This document shows positions 28,054 to 36,737 of a stretch of DNA of 45,496 nt, piece after piece. The translations under genes were made by a program, and so were the position numbers. The notes below the pieces were generated by a model, which was not told the origin of the DNA, searched no databases, and saw nothing but the letters and a program-made list of their open reading frames with translations. The stretch is from Candidatus Omnitrophota bacterium (GTDB lineage Bacteria > Omnitrophota > Gorgyraeia > Zapsychrales > JAHFFX01): positions 1 to 45,496 of the forward strand of contig JAHFFW010000019.1 of assembly GCA_023247725.1 (NCBI GenBank), written 5' to 3'. Each line of letters begins with the position of its first letter. The first letter of the stretch is position 1.

Positions 28054-30552
28054 ATGCCAAAACAATTGATCGTCGCTTTTTTGCTCGGGGGGCTTTTTGT
28101 CGGCACTCCATGGCGCAGCGAAGCACAACCCCAGACCGAGCAACCCCGCTCCTTCGAAGATCAAGAACCCTCGTCGGATGTCGCGAACCCTCCTCCCGAA
28201 TATGAGGCCGAAGCCGTTCATGTCAACGCCGAAAAAGTCGAGCCAAAAGCGATTGAATCGCAAATACCTCCGGCTAAAAGTCCAACACTGAAACCGCCCG
28301 AAAAAACCTCTGAGCCAGCGACCATGACTCAGGAATCCAAACTGGTCAAGTCCATTGAGGTTAAAGGCAACAAGACGATCGGGATTGCCACCATCCTCTC
28401 CAAAATAAAGATCCGCGTGGGTGACGAGTATGTGCAGAATATCATTAGCGATGATTTAAAGCGCCTTTATAACACCGGATATTTTTCCGACGTGAGCATT
28501 GACCGTAAGGAATTCGAAGGCGGGTTTAAGGTGATCATTTATTTGACCGAAAAACCCATTGTGGAAAAGATTTCCTTTTCTAAACTCCGGCATTATTCGT
28601 CCAGGGCCCTGTTGAATAAGATGAAAACGAAGGAAGGAAAATTCCTCGATAATAAAATTCTGAAAGATGATACAAAGACGATAGAAGAGCTTTATGCCAA
28701 GAAAGGATTGACGCAAGCCCAGGTCAAGGTCGAAACCTCTCTCGAAGAAGAAACCAATAAGGCCAAATTGCATTTTGTCATTAATGAAGGCTATCGGGTC
28801 CAGATCAAGCGCATCGAGATTCACGGCAATAAAACCTTTGTGGATAAAAGAATCCTCAAAACCATTAAAACTCGGGCTAACTCATTTTTCACCTCCGGTT
28901 TCCTCAAAGGAGATCTTCTTCAGGAAGACATGGAGCGCATTGAATCTTTTTATGAGAAGGAAGGATTTATTGATGTGAAGGCCACTTATGAGATCAAAGA
29001 GTTGGGAAAGGGAAAGATCGCGGTCATTATCAATATTGAGGAAGGCAGTCGTTACTATGTGGGAAATCTCGCCGTCTCAGGGAATAAAATCGCTACCGAA
29101 GATGAAATTTTAGGAGCCATGAAAGAAATCAAGGTCGGACGGGTTTTTTCCCGCGAGAAGCTGGATGTCGATCTGCAGGAAATCCGCACCCTTTATTTTG
29201 ACAAGGGTTATATTTTCGCTGATGTGAAAGAGTCATCGTCTTTAAGTCCGCAAACCGGCAAGGTCGATATTGGCCTCAATATCGACGAGGGCCAGCTCGC
29301 CTATGTGAATAAGGTCAAGATCCAAGGCAATACCCGGACCCGGGATATTGTCATTCGCCGCGAGATCCGCTTGTTGCCGGGCGACCGTTTTGATGGAGCC
29401 AAATTGCGCCGCAGCAAAGAGCGCCTGAAAAACCTCGGTTATTTCGAAGATGTCAATTATGATATTGAAGACACCACCCAGCCGAATAAAAAGGATTTGG
29501 TCGTTCAGGTCAAGGAAGCGAAGACCGGCACCCTGAGTTTTGGCGGCGGATATTCCACCATTGACCAATTGATTGGTTTTGTCGAGATTGAACAGAAAAA
29601 TTTTGATTTTACCAACTGGCCGACCTTCACGGGCGGTGGACAAAATCTCTTGCTGCGGGCGGAAACGGGGTCTTTCCGAAATAACATGCGGCTGAGTTTT
29701 ACTGAGCCTTGGGTTTTTGATTATCCGGTGTCCGGCGGTTTTGATGCTTATCGAACCGAGCGTAATCGGGAACGGGATGTCGGTTACGGTTATGATGAAA
29801 CCCGTACCGGGGGCGATATCCGTTTTGGTAAAGATTTAACGGAATACATAAAGGCCGGTACCTCCTATAAGCGAGAGGTCGTCAAGATCGATAATCTTGA
29901 TACGGGGGCTACGGCTGATCTGCAAAAAGAAGTGGGAACCAACACGGTCAGTTCCTTTGGTTTTAATGTCAATCGCGATACACGGGATAGTGAATACAAT
30001 CCTTCCAAAGGATTATATTTGGGGGCGTCCACCGATTTGGCCGGAAAATTTTTTGGTGGAGACAAAGAGTTCTATCGCCTTCAGAATAATGCGAGCTACG
30101 ATATCCCTCTGGCATGGGATTCGGTTTTGGAACTTCGCGGCCGCGTTGGGATCGTGGAGGCCTATGGAGATTCGGATGCCGTTCCAATTTTCGAACGGTT
30201 TTTTGTCGGCGGGGCTCGGACGATCCGCGGGTACAACGAACGGCGGGTAGGTCCCATTGATCCGGTAACCGAAGATCCGATCGGCGGCGAATCCATGTTG
30301 GTGGGAAATCTTGAATACACCATTCCTTTGATCGAATTTATTAAACTCGCTGCATTTTTTGATACCGGCAATGTTTGGTCGAAGGTCAGAGATTTGGGTA
30401 CGGACGAATTCAAATCAGGGGCCGGGTTGGGACTCAGAGTCAAAACGCCGATCGGTCCCATCAATCTGGATTATGGCTATCCTCTCAATGATGAACCCGG
30501 AGAGGAAGAGCGCTCCGGAAAATTTTATTTCAGTGTGAGTCGTGGGTTTTAG
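28054..30552 (+). CDS. bamA: Outer-membrane protein assembly factor BamA
   Basis: BamA folds beta-barrel proteins into the outer membrane. The 832-residue protein has a signal peptide (about 1-24, ending RSEAQ), then about 70 residues rich in Pro, Glu and Lys. From about residue 100 come five POTRA domains, each with a GNK or GNT turn (SIEVKGNKTIGIATI, RIEIHGNKTFVDKRI, LAVSGNKIATEDEI, VKIQGNTRTRDIVI). The barrel starts near 488 (TGTLSFGGGYST). The conserved loop-6 region is FFVGGARTIRGYNERR, containing the VRGF/Y-like RGY motif, and the C-terminal strand ends KFYFSVSRGF with the terminal Phe signal. The Pro/Glu-rich insert before POTRA1 is unusual but harmless-looking. Confidence 0.95.
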   Translation: MPKQLIVAFLLGGLFVGTPWRSEAQPQTEQPRSFEDQEPSSDVANPPPEYEAEAVHVNAEKVEPKAIESQIPPAKSPTLKPPEKTSEPATMTQESKLVKSIEVKGNKTIGIATILSKIKIRVGDEYVQNIISDDLKRLYNTGYFSDVSIDRKEFEGGFKVIIYLTEKPIVEKISFSKLRHYSSRALLNKMKTKEGKFLDNKILKDDTKTIEELYAKKGLTQAQVKVETSLEEETNKAKLHFVINEGYRVQIKRIEIHGNKTFVDKRILKTIKTRANSFFTSGFLKGDLLQEDMERIESFYEKEGFIDVKATYEIKELGKGKIAVIINIEEGSRYYVGNLAVSGNKIATEDEILGAMKEIKVGRVFSREKLDVDLQEIRTLYFDKGYIFADVKESSSLSPQTGKVDIGLNIDEGQLAYVNKVKIQGNTRTRDIVIRREIRLLPGDRFDGAKLRRSKERLKNLGYFEDVNYDIEDTTQPNKKDLVVQVKEAKTGTLSFGGGYSTIDQLIGFVEIEQKNFDFTNWPTFTGGGQNLLLRAETGSFRNNMRLSFTEPWVFDYPVSGGFDAYRTERNRERDVGYGYDETRTGGDIRFGKDLTEYIKAGTSYKREVVKIDNLDTGATADLQKEVGTNTVSSFGFNVNRDTRDSEYNPSKGLYLGASTDLAGKFFGGDKEFYRLQNNASYDIPLAWDSVLELRGRVGIVEAYGDSDAVPIFERFFVGGARTIRGYNERRVGPIDPVTEDPIGGESMLVGNLEYTIPLIEFIKLAAFFDTGNVWSKVRDLGTDEFKSGAGLGLRVKTPIGPINLDYGYPLNDEPGEEERSGKFYFSVSRGF

Positions 30553-30598
30553 GATCGTCGTCATCGATGTTTCATTCAACTAAGGGTCGGGGGATTTT

Positions 30599-30678
30599 GA
30601 GGTTATTAAGGTTGTAAAGGTTCACAAGGTTATAAAGATTCTGGCAACCTTTGTAACCTCCACAACCTTACTAACCTC
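30599..30678. repeat. Hairpin with 33-bp arms of AAGGTTG units
   Basis: GAGGTTATTAAGGTTGTAAA opens the left arm (30599-30631). The right arm (30646-30678) ends ACAACCTTACTAACCTC. The arms pair over 33 bp with about five mismatches. The repeated AGGTT words suggest expansion from a shorter unit. It lies between bamA and skp. Confidence 0.8.
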
Positions 30679-30714
30679 AATATTACACGACTCGTCATAA
30701 CGAGGAGGAGTTTC

Positions 30715-31224
30715 GTGAAAAGTCTCAAGGCATTTTTCATCGTCAGCATGTTGTCTTGCTTTTTGGCTATTCCGGTCCACGCCCAATCCGACATGAAAAT
30801 CGGATACGTGGATCTTGGCCGAATCTTTGATGAATATAACAGAACCAAGGATTACGACGCTGTTCTTGAGGAAAAACACAACAAATATACCCAAGAGCGC
30901 GATAGCCGTTTGCAGAAAATCAAGGATGCGCAAAGTAAACTGTCTTTGTTGAAGGAGACGGAAAAGGCCAAGCTTCAGGAAGACATGGAAAAACAGCGTC
31001 AGGAACTCATGGAATATGATCGTCAGCAGCAGACCGAATTGCGCAAACAGCGTGATGAGAAGATCAGGGAAATCCTTCTGGAAATTGAAAAGGTGACGAA
31101 GGATTTTGCCGAGAAGGAAAAATACACCTTTATTCTTAATGACCGGGTCCTGTTATACAGCAGCCCGGATCTGAATTTAACCGAAAAAATACTCAAGATC
31201 CTCAACGACAGTTATAAAAAATAG
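30715..31224 (+). CDS. skp: OmpH/Skp-family periplasmic chaperone
   Basis: Skp holds unfolded outer-membrane proteins in the periplasm and hands them to BamA, whose gene is just upstream. GTG 30715 follows GAGGAGG. The 169-residue protein has a signal peptide (cleavage near PVHAQ/SD), then [20 protein letters not shown], the OmpH family opening. A highly charged coiled-coil hairpin forms the tentacle ([20 protein letters not shown]). The trailing strand [20 protein letters not shown] completes the trimerisation body. The bamA-skp-lpxD order is common in diderms. Confidence 0.93.
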   Translation: MKSLKAFFIVSMLSCFLAIPVHAQSDMKIGYVDLGRIFDEYNRTKDYDAVLEEKHNKYTQERDSRLQKIKDAQSKLSLLKETEKAKLQEDMEKQRQELMEYDRQQQTELRKQRDEKIREILLEIEKVTKDFAEKEKYTFILNDRVLLYSSPDLNLTEKILKILNDSYKK

Positions 31225-31244
31225 CTCAAGCGGGAAAAAGGAGT

Positions 31245-32330
31245 ATGCGTAAAACCCTAGCCGAGATTGCCAGTTTCATCAATGGCGAGTTGGTCGGCGA
31301 AGAGGGGTTGGTCATAACCGGCTTATCGGGAATCAAAGAGGGCGTAGCCGGCGATTTGACATATGTGGAACACGGCAAATTTCTGCCTCTGGCCGAACAC
31401 ACTCAGGCCTCCGCCATCATCACTCCCCGCGACGTCAGCATTCAAGGCAAATCCATTATCCGCACGGACTATCCGACGGCGGCCTTCAACAAAATTGCCG
31501 AGCTTTTTGTGAAGGAGGCAGTCCAGCATTTTTCCGGCATTCATCCCACGGCGCAAATCGCGGCGGATGTCAAGCTGGGAAAAAATGTGGCGGTGGGGCC
31601 TTTTGTTGTCATTGAATCGGGGACCCGGGTGGGTGAGGGGACCATCATTTATGCCGGCAGTACCATTGGCCAAAATTCTTGGATTGGGCAATATTGTCTG
31701 ATCTATCCCCGTGTCACGATCAGGGAAAGAATTACCGTCGGCAATCGGGTCATCATTCATCCGGGGGCGGTGATTGGCGCGGACGGATTTGGTTACAACA
31801 CGGAAAACGGCATTCACCACAAAGTTCCCCAGATGGGAACCGTTGAGATTGGCGACGACGTGGAGATCGGCGCCAATACCACCATCGATCGCGCCCGCTT
31901 GAATAAAACACTCATTGGCGCCGGTACCAAGATTGACAACCTCGTCCATATCGCCCACAATGTGGTCATTGGCGAACATTCCATCATCGTGGCCCAGGTT
32001 GGGATTGCCGGCAGTGTGACGGTTGGTCGTAAGGCGTCATTCGGGGGACAGGCGGGGGTGGCGGGCCATCTGACCATCGGAGAAGAAGCGGTCATCACTG
32101 CCCAGGCCGGGGTCACCCGATCGGTGCCGGCTCATACCACCGTTTCCGGTTATCCGGCCAGACCCCACGAGCAGGCCAAAAAAATTCATGCCCATATACA
32201 ACGGCTGCCCCAGTTGGTGCGGACAGTTGAGGAATTAAAACAAAAATTGATTCCATCAAGGAAAAGCCAATCCGCATCATCAGTTAAAAAAAATCAAAAG
32301 CGCAATGTTCGAAAAACAAAAAACCATTAA
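31245..32330 (+). CDS. lpxD: UDP-3-O-(3-hydroxyacyl)glucosamine N-acyltransferase
   Basis: LpxD adds the second hydroxyacyl chain in lipid A synthesis. The N-terminal uridine-binding domain ([19 protein letters not shown]...[12 protein letters not shown]) precedes a left-handed beta helix of hexapeptide repeats. The catalytic histidine is H238 in [15 protein letters not shown], matching H239 of E. coli. The C-terminal helices ([20 protein letters not shown]) carry the acyl-carrier contact region. The last 30 residues are basic and low-complexity. The gene overlaps lpxC-fabZ by 26 bp. Confidence 0.96.
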   Translation: MRKTLAEIASFINGELVGEEGLVITGLSGIKEGVAGDLTYVEHGKFLPLAEHTQASAIITPRDVSIQGKSIIRTDYPTAAFNKIAELFVKEAVQHFSGIHPTAQIAADVKLGKNVAVGPFVVIESGTRVGEGTIIYAGSTIGQNSWIGQYCLIYPRVTIRERITVGNRVIIHPGAVIGADGFGYNTENGIHHKVPQMGTVEIGDDVEIGANTTIDRARLNKTLIGAGTKIDNLVHIAHNVVIGEHSIIVAQVGIAGSVTVGRKASFGGQAGVAGHLTIGEEAVITAQAGVTRSVPAHTTVSGYPARPHEQAKKIHAHIQRLPQLVRTVEELKQKLIPSRKSQSASSVKKNQKRNVRKTKNH

Positions 32331-33645
32331 ACAAGCGGCGACGCTCTCCGGTATTGGATTGCACACCGGGCACCCGGTGCAGGTGACCTTCCAGCCCGCG
32401 CCCCAAAACAGCGGAATCATTTTTCATCGCATGGATCTACCTGGCTTAAACGGTCAGGCCCATTTTCCGGCGGAAATCTCGAGTGTTATGATCGACACAC
32501 GCATCCCGCGGTGCACGACGATCGGCAAAGGCGAGACGGTCATTCATACCGTTGAACATTTGATGAGTGTGTTATGCGGATTGGGAATTGATAATTTGAA
32601 CGTGGAGTTAAATAGCAATGAATTGCCGGGATTGGATGGCAGCGGCCAAGGTTTTTTATCGGCGTTACTCTGTGCTGGTCTTGTTGAACAGGAATCTCCT
32701 AAAAATTATTTTTCCGTTCAAGAAACCGTCGGTGTGGAATTGGGCGGGTCATCGATCTTCATTATCCCGGCACCGGATTTTAGAATCTCTTACACGCTGG
32801 ATTATCCGCATCCCTTGTTGGCCTCACAATTTTTTTCGGCTAAGATCGACGAATCGACATTCGCGCGTGAAATAGCGCCTTGCCGGACGTTCTGTTTGGA
32901 AAAAGAGGCAGAAGAGCTCAAGCGTCTTGGCATCGGCAAGGGCGCCAATTATGACAACACACTGGTCGTGGGTGATGAAGGCATTATGCATAACCACCTG
33001 AGATTTTCCGACGAGTTTGCCCGGCACAAGGTGCTCGACCTCATTGGGGATTTGTATCTGTTGGGGATGCCGATCCGCGGCCATGTCTATGCCGTCAAAA
33101 GCGGACATACGCTGAACGTGGCCTTATTGAAGAAAATTCACCAGCAGAAGGTCAAATTAGAACACAAGCCTTACGTCCCATCGTATCCTCCCGCGGGGCA
33201 AAGGCAGTTTGACATAGCGCAGATCATGAATATTTTACCGCACCGTTATCCCTTTTTGTTGGTCGATCGCGTGATCGAGGTGGAGCGCGGCAAAAAGGCG
33301 ATCGGAATTAAGAATGTCACGATCAACGACAATTTTTTTCAAGGACATTTTCCTTCTCGACCCATTATGCCCGGTGTTTTGATGATCGAAGCCATGGCGC
33401 AGACGGCTGGGGTGACGTTCCTCACCAACGAACAGCATCACGGCAAAGTGGCTTTCTTCATGGCCGTCGATAAAGTGAAATTCCGGCGCGTGGTTGTCCC
33501 CGGAGACCAGTTGTTTCTGGAGGTGGAGGTCATTCGCGATCGGGCCAAAACGGCTCAGATTAGGGCGATTGCAAAGGTCGGTGAGGAAATCGCTGCCGAG
33601 GCAGAAATGATGTTTTCCTTTACAGAGGCCTCCTATTTGGACTAG
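32305..33645 (+). CDS. lpxC/fabZ: LpxC-FabZ fusion: deacetylase and hydroxyacyl-ACP dehydratase
   Basis: Two enzymes lie in one 446-residue chain. Residues 1 to about 290 are LpxC, the zinc deacetylase committing to lipid A. The zinc site is [10 protein letters not shown] plus the later His and Asp in [17 protein letters not shown], with the [14 protein letters not shown] loop conserved. Residues from about 300 are FabZ, a hotdog-fold dehydratase of fatty acid synthesis, with H313 in [14 protein letters not shown] and E362 in [15 protein letters not shown] as the catalytic pair. Both domains look active. Such a fusion is known from Bacteroidota and some other diderm phyla; it pairs enzymes that compete for hydroxyacyl-ACP. 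Confidence 0.96.
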   Translation: MFEKQKTIKQAATLSGIGLHTGHPVQVTFQPAPQNSGIIFHRMDLPGLNGQAHFPAEISSVMIDTRIPRCTTIGKGETVIHTVEHLMSVLCGLGIDNLNVELNSNELPGLDGSGQGFLSALLCAGLVEQESPKNYFSVQETVGVELGGSSIFIIPAPDFRISYTLDYPHPLLASQFFSAKIDESTFAREIAPCRTFCLEKEAEELKRLGIGKGANYDNTLVVGDEGIMHNHLRFSDEFARHKVLDLIGDLYLLGMPIRGHVYAVKSGHTLNVALLKKIHQQKVKLEHKPYVPSYPPAGQRQFDIAQIMNILPHRYPFLLVDRVIEVERGKKAIGIKNVTINDNFFQGHFPSRPIMPGVLMIEAMAQTAGVTFLTNEQHHGKVAFFMAVDKVKFRRVVVPGDQLFLEVEVIRDRAKTAQIRAIAKVGEEIAAEAEMMFSFTEASYLD

Positions 33646-33663
33646 AATGTTGAGCAAACCTTT

Positions 33664-34497
33664 ATGAAAAAAAGCGAACTCAATGCTGAGATGAAAAGCG
33701 AAAATCCGGAAACCCAAATGGTGGCCATCCATAAGACTGCGATGGTGCATCCCGAATCTCGTCTGGGCCACGGTGTTGTGGTCGGGCCGTATTCCATTAT
33801 AGAAAAAAACGTCACGATTGGCGACAATTGCCAAATCGGAAATTTTTGCGTCATTCAGGGAAACACGACGATCGGTAAGGATTGTCAATTTTTCACCGGG
33901 GCCGTCATCGGCAGTACTCCGCAAGACAAAAAATTTGATGGCAATGGGCAGGTCTATTTATTCATTGGCGATGCAAACATTTTCCGTGAATATGTGACGG
34001 TCAATCCCGGAACGCCCGAAGGAGGAGGCAAAACCACGATCGGCAATGACAATCTTTTGATGGCATATTCTCACGTGGCGCACGACTGCGTCATTGGCAA
34101 TCACTGCATTATGGCCAATAACGCCACTTTGGCGGGCCACGTCACCTTGGAGGATATGGCCGTCGTCGGGGGACTGACAGCCGTTCATCAATTTGTCCGA
34201 TTGGGAAGACTCTCGATCGTGGGCGGATGCTCCAAGGTGGTCCAGGACATTCCACCGTTTTCGATGTGCGATGGCCATCCGGCCAAGGTTTATAGCCTTA
34301 ATTCCGTTGGTTTGAAACGAGCGAAAATCCCTTCCGAAAAGATCAAGATTTTGCGCAAAGCCTTTAAGATCCTCTTCCACAGCGGCCTATCCAAAACGCA
34401 CGCTCTGGAACAAATTGAAAAAGAAATTCCTTCCTGCCCAGAAATCGAGCATTTGTTATTTTTTACCAAGACTTCGAAGCGAGGATTGTGTAGTTAA
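33664..34497 (+). CDS. lpxA: Acyl-ACP--UDP-N-acetylglucosamine O-acyltransferase
   Basis: LpxA transfers a hydroxyacyl chain to UDP-GlcNAc, the first lipid A step. The 277-residue protein has the hexapeptide-repeat helix (TAMVHPESRLGHGVVVGPYS, NVTIGDNCQIGNFCVI). The catalytic histidine is H140 in YSHVAHDCVIGNH, the position of H125 in E. coli. The region NSVGLKRAKIPSEKIKILRK forms the C-terminal helical domain. The first 18 or so residues (MKKSELNAEMKSENPET...) are an extra charged leader; ATG 33718 is an alternative start but lacks a better ribosome-binding site. Confidence 0.95.
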   Translation: MKKSELNAEMKSENPETQMVAIHKTAMVHPESRLGHGVVVGPYSIIEKNVTIGDNCQIGNFCVIQGNTTIGKDCQFFTGAVIGSTPQDKKFDGNGQVYLFIGDANIFREYVTVNPGTPEGGGKTTIGNDNLLMAYSHVAHDCVIGNHCIMANNATLAGHVTLEDMAVVGGLTAVHQFVRLGRLSIVGGCSKVVQDIPPFSMCDGHPAKVYSLNSVGLKRAKIPSEKIKILRKAFKILFHSGLSKTHALEQIEKEIPSCPEIEHLLFFTKTSKRGLCS

Positions 34498-34518
34498 TTT
34501 TAGCTATACGCTAAAATC

Positions 34519-35328
34519 ATGTCTTCCCCAACCCTCGGCCTTATCGCCGGCAACGGCCAATTCCCCATTCTTTTCGCCCGTCGGGCGAAAACCCAGAATT
34601 ATCGGGTGATCGCCGCCGCCATCCGCGGCGATACATTTTGGGGATTGAAATTTTTTGTTGATGATTTAGTTTGGATCAGTCCCGGTGAGCTAAGAAGGAT
34701 GTTTGAATTCTTTAAAACTCGGGATGTGCGTCAGATCATCATGGCCGGCCAAGTTCACCCCAAAAATTTATTTGATGAAAAAATACATCTGGACCAGGAA
34801 TTCCAGAAACTTTTTGCAGCCATGCAAGATCGAAAGGCCGATACGATTTTCGGGGCGGTTGCGGAAAAATTGGCGGCCGAAGGAATGGAGTTGATTGATT
34901 CAACCTTTCTTTTGAAAGATTATTTGGCTCCCAAAGGGACGCTGACGCACCGCGTTCCCACTCTGAACGAATTGGCCGATATTGAATTCGGTTTTCAAAT
35001 TGCTAAATCCATGGGAGGTTTGGATGTTGGCCAAACCGTGGTTGTCAAGGACAAAGCCATTGTTGCCGTCGAGGCCATGGAAGGAACCGATGAAACTATT
35101 GCCCGCGGCGGCCGCATAGCGAAACAAGGAGCGGTCGTCATTAAAACCGCCAAACCTCAACAGGACTATCGTTTTGATATCCCTGTCATTGGAACGAAGA
35201 CGATCACAACCATGAGGAAAGCAAACGCCAGTTGCCTCGCCATCGAGGCCGGAAAAACCTTAATCCTTGACCGGGAAACATCCGTGCGATTGGCGAACAA
35301 AGCCGGGATTTGTATTGTGGCGGCCTAA
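34519..35328 (+). CDS. lpxI: UDP-2,3-diacylglucosamine pyrophosphatase LpxI
   Basis: LpxI hydrolyses UDP-2,3-diacylglucosamine to lipid X, replacing LpxH in many alpha-proteobacteria and other diderms. The 269-residue protein is the DUF1009 type: the N-terminal domain begins LGLIAGNGQFPILFARRAKT and the C-terminal domain has DVGQTVVVKDKAIVAVEAME, GTDETIARGG and the closing RFDIPVIGTKTI followed by a segment with acidic metal-ligand positions. It follows lpxA by 21 bp. lpxB and lpxK are not in the window, so they must lie elsewhere. Confidence 0.93.
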   Translation: MSSPTLGLIAGNGQFPILFARRAKTQNYRVIAAAIRGDTFWGLKFFVDDLVWISPGELRRMFEFFKTRDVRQIIMAGQVHPKNLFDEKIHLDQEFQKLFAAMQDRKADTIFGAVAEKLAAEGMELIDSTFLLKDYLAPKGTLTHRVPTLNELADIEFGFQIAKSMGGLDVGQTVVVKDKAIVAVEAMEGTDETIARGGRIAKQGAVVIKTAKPQQDYRFDIPVIGTKTITTMRKANASCLAIEAGKTLILDRETSVRLANKAGICIVAA

Positions 35329-35338
35329 AGTTTATTCG

Positions 35339-35671
35339 ATGAAAAAAACGAGATTCAAGATTCAGTGCCCCCATTGCGATTTTTTGGCGCCGGTCATTTT
35401 GGAAACCCATGCGGGTGTGGCTGAACATGAGTTTGCCGCAGAAGATTCTCGGGTCGATCATGCGACGGGTTTTGGCCATTATATTTATCGATGCCCAAAC
35501 TGCCGTCAGCCCTTTATCTTGGAAGACAACCAGGAATATGTGATTGAAGACAAGGCTTTAAAGGCCAAAATCCTGCAGAGTATTGAATATGCCAAGAATT
35601 GGCCATCGAAAGATTTGGTCGTCATCGTGAATATTTATGAATTGGCAAGAGAAAATGATTGTAAAAAGTGA
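35339..35671 (+). CDS. Zinc-ribbon protein of unknown function
   Basis: A 110-residue frame starts at ATG 35339, ten bases after the lpxI stop; starts inside lpxI are rejected. Two CXXC pairs (IQCPHCDFLAP near the N-terminus and YRCPNCRQPFIL about 40 residues later) form a zinc ribbon. The rest (DNQEYVIEDKALKAKILQSI and LVVIVNIYELARENDC) is alpha/beta without recognisable motifs. I do not recognise a named family. The stop overlaps the next possible start by 4 bp, so it is probably co-translated with the ACT protein, although the strong Shine-Dalgarno of that gene lies further in. Confidence 0.65.
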   Translation: MKKTRFKIQCPHCDFLAPVILETHAGVAEHEFAAEDSRVDHATGFGHYIYRCPNCRQPFILEDNQEYVIEDKALKAKILQSIEYAKNWPSKDLVVIVNIYELARENDCKK

Positions 35672-35700
35672 AAAAAGAATTCAGGGAAAGGAGGTGGGTT

Positions 35701-36117
35701 ATGATTAAAGCTGAGCTCGACCATCAGCTGGTCGTTAGCGTCCAGGACCGCGTGGGAACCTTGGCCGAGGTCACGCAAGTGATCTCCTCTTCGGGAATCA
35801 ATTTAGTCGCAATCTGCGCTTATGCCGTCGACAACAAGGGGCATATCATGTTTGTGTCCGAAGATAACCAGAAGGCCCGGCAACTCTTGGCCAAACGGGG
35901 ATATGATCTGCGGGAAGAAGAAGTGGTGCTTTTGACCCTCGACAATAAGCCAGGCACCCTTCAGGCCCTGGCCGCCCAAATCGCTGACGCCGGCATTGAC
36001 ATCACCCTCATTTATGGAAGCGTGGCTAAAGGCGAGAAAGTCAGCCGGATCGTGCTTATTTCGGAAGATAATCGGGCGGTTTTGACTGCGATCAAATTCA
36101 GGAAGAATGCACGATAG
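35701..36117 (+). CDS. Protein of two ACT domains
   Basis: ATG 35701 follows a strong AAAGGAGGT, giving 138 residues; an upstream ATG would add an unconserved leader. Each half is an ACT domain: QLVVSVQDRVGTLAEVTQVI and LLTLDNKPGTLQALAAQIAD show the D-x-x-G-T-L turn that binds amino acids or other small ligands at dimer interfaces. No catalytic domain is attached. Free-standing double-ACT proteins are usually regulators or sensors of amino-acid status. The ligand is unknown. It overlaps the GIY-YIG gene by 11 bp if that gene uses its first ATG. Confidence 0.85.
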   Translation: MIKAELDHQLVVSVQDRVGTLAEVTQVISSSGINLVAICAYAVDNKGHIMFVSEDNQKARQLLAKRGYDLREEEVVLLTLDNKPGTLQALAAQIADAGIDITLIYGSVAKGEKVSRIVLISEDNRAVLTAIKFRKNAR

Positions 36118-36505
36118 GCCTTACCGATTTCTCGCGAATCGAATTTTCATGAGGAAAAAAATCCACCGAAATTCTTATCAACGGATGCTTAAGGCCATGG
36201 CGGCCCAAGAGAAACAAACCCGTCGCAAAACCAGGGTTTCCTGGTTTCTTTATATCCTGCAGTGCAACGATGGGAGCTTTTATACAGGAATTACCAAAGA
36301 TTTGGAACGCCGATTAAAGATGCACAATGAGGGAAAGGGAGCCCGTTTTACCCGTACGAGACGTCCGGTTTGTGTTATTCATCGAGAAGTTTTTCCTTCC
36401 CGAACTAAAGCGCTGATCCGCGAATGGACGGTCAAACGTTTATCCCGGAAAGCCAAAGAGGTGCTGGTCGGTTTTCCATCATCTCCAGATTCAATTCCTG
36501 CTTGA
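36107..36505 (+). CDS. GIY-YIG nuclease-domain protein (UPF0213/YhbQ-like)
   Basis: The domain spans about residues 45-125: SWFLYILQCNDGSFYTGITK contains the two GIY-YIG strands as YIL and YTG, DLERRLKMHNEGKGARFTRT is the conserved helix and loop with Arg, and IREWTVKRLSRKAKEVLVG carries the metal-binding glutamate and trailing helix. YhbQ-like proteins cleave DNA with single-strand preference in vitro, but their cellular role is open. The first 40 residues are basic and unlike the family, so a later start (ATG 36197, residue 31) is possible. The window gives no link to a mobile intron. Confidence 0.85.
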   Translation: MHDRPYRFLANRIFMRKKIHRNSYQRMLKAMAAQEKQTRRKTRVSWFLYILQCNDGSFYTGITKDLERRLKMHNEGKGARFTRTRRPVCVIHREVFPSRTKALIREWTVKRLSRKAKEVLVGFPSSPDSIPA

Positions 36506-36536
36506 GGAAATTCTCAAATAAACTTCCTAAGGATCG

Positions 36537-36582
36537 CGAGGGGCGGGCGACCTCGCAGCCGATGGGGGTCGCCCGCCCCTCG
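36537..36582. repeat. 16-bp perfect inverted repeat
   Basis: CGAGGGGCGGGCGACC (36537-36552) pairs exactly with GGTCGCCCGCCCCTCG (36567-36582) around a 14-base loop. This very G+C-rich stem lies in the 232-bp gap before lysS. No T-run follows, though it could still block transcription. Confidence 0.85.
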
Positions 36583-36653
36583 TCTTCGCAGAGCTTAAAA
36601 CCTCCGAATGAGGGAAAAGGTCGTTTTCTCGCCGAAAAACCACCAGTCTTTGA

Positions 36654-36682
36654 TTGACACCCCTACCCTTTTTCTATATAAT
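36654..36682 (+). promoter_or_regulatory. Consensus sigma-70 promoter for lysS
   Basis: TTGACA (36654-36659), a 17-bp spacer and TATAAT (36677-36682) match the consensus exactly, 55 bp before the lysS start. The A+T-rich leader ends AAATTTTTA with no clear Shine-Dalgarno sequence. Confidence 0.85.
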
Positions 36683-36737
36683 GAGCACCATTTGGGACTA
36701 ATAATATTATTATTTATTATTTAGAAAAAAATTTTTA

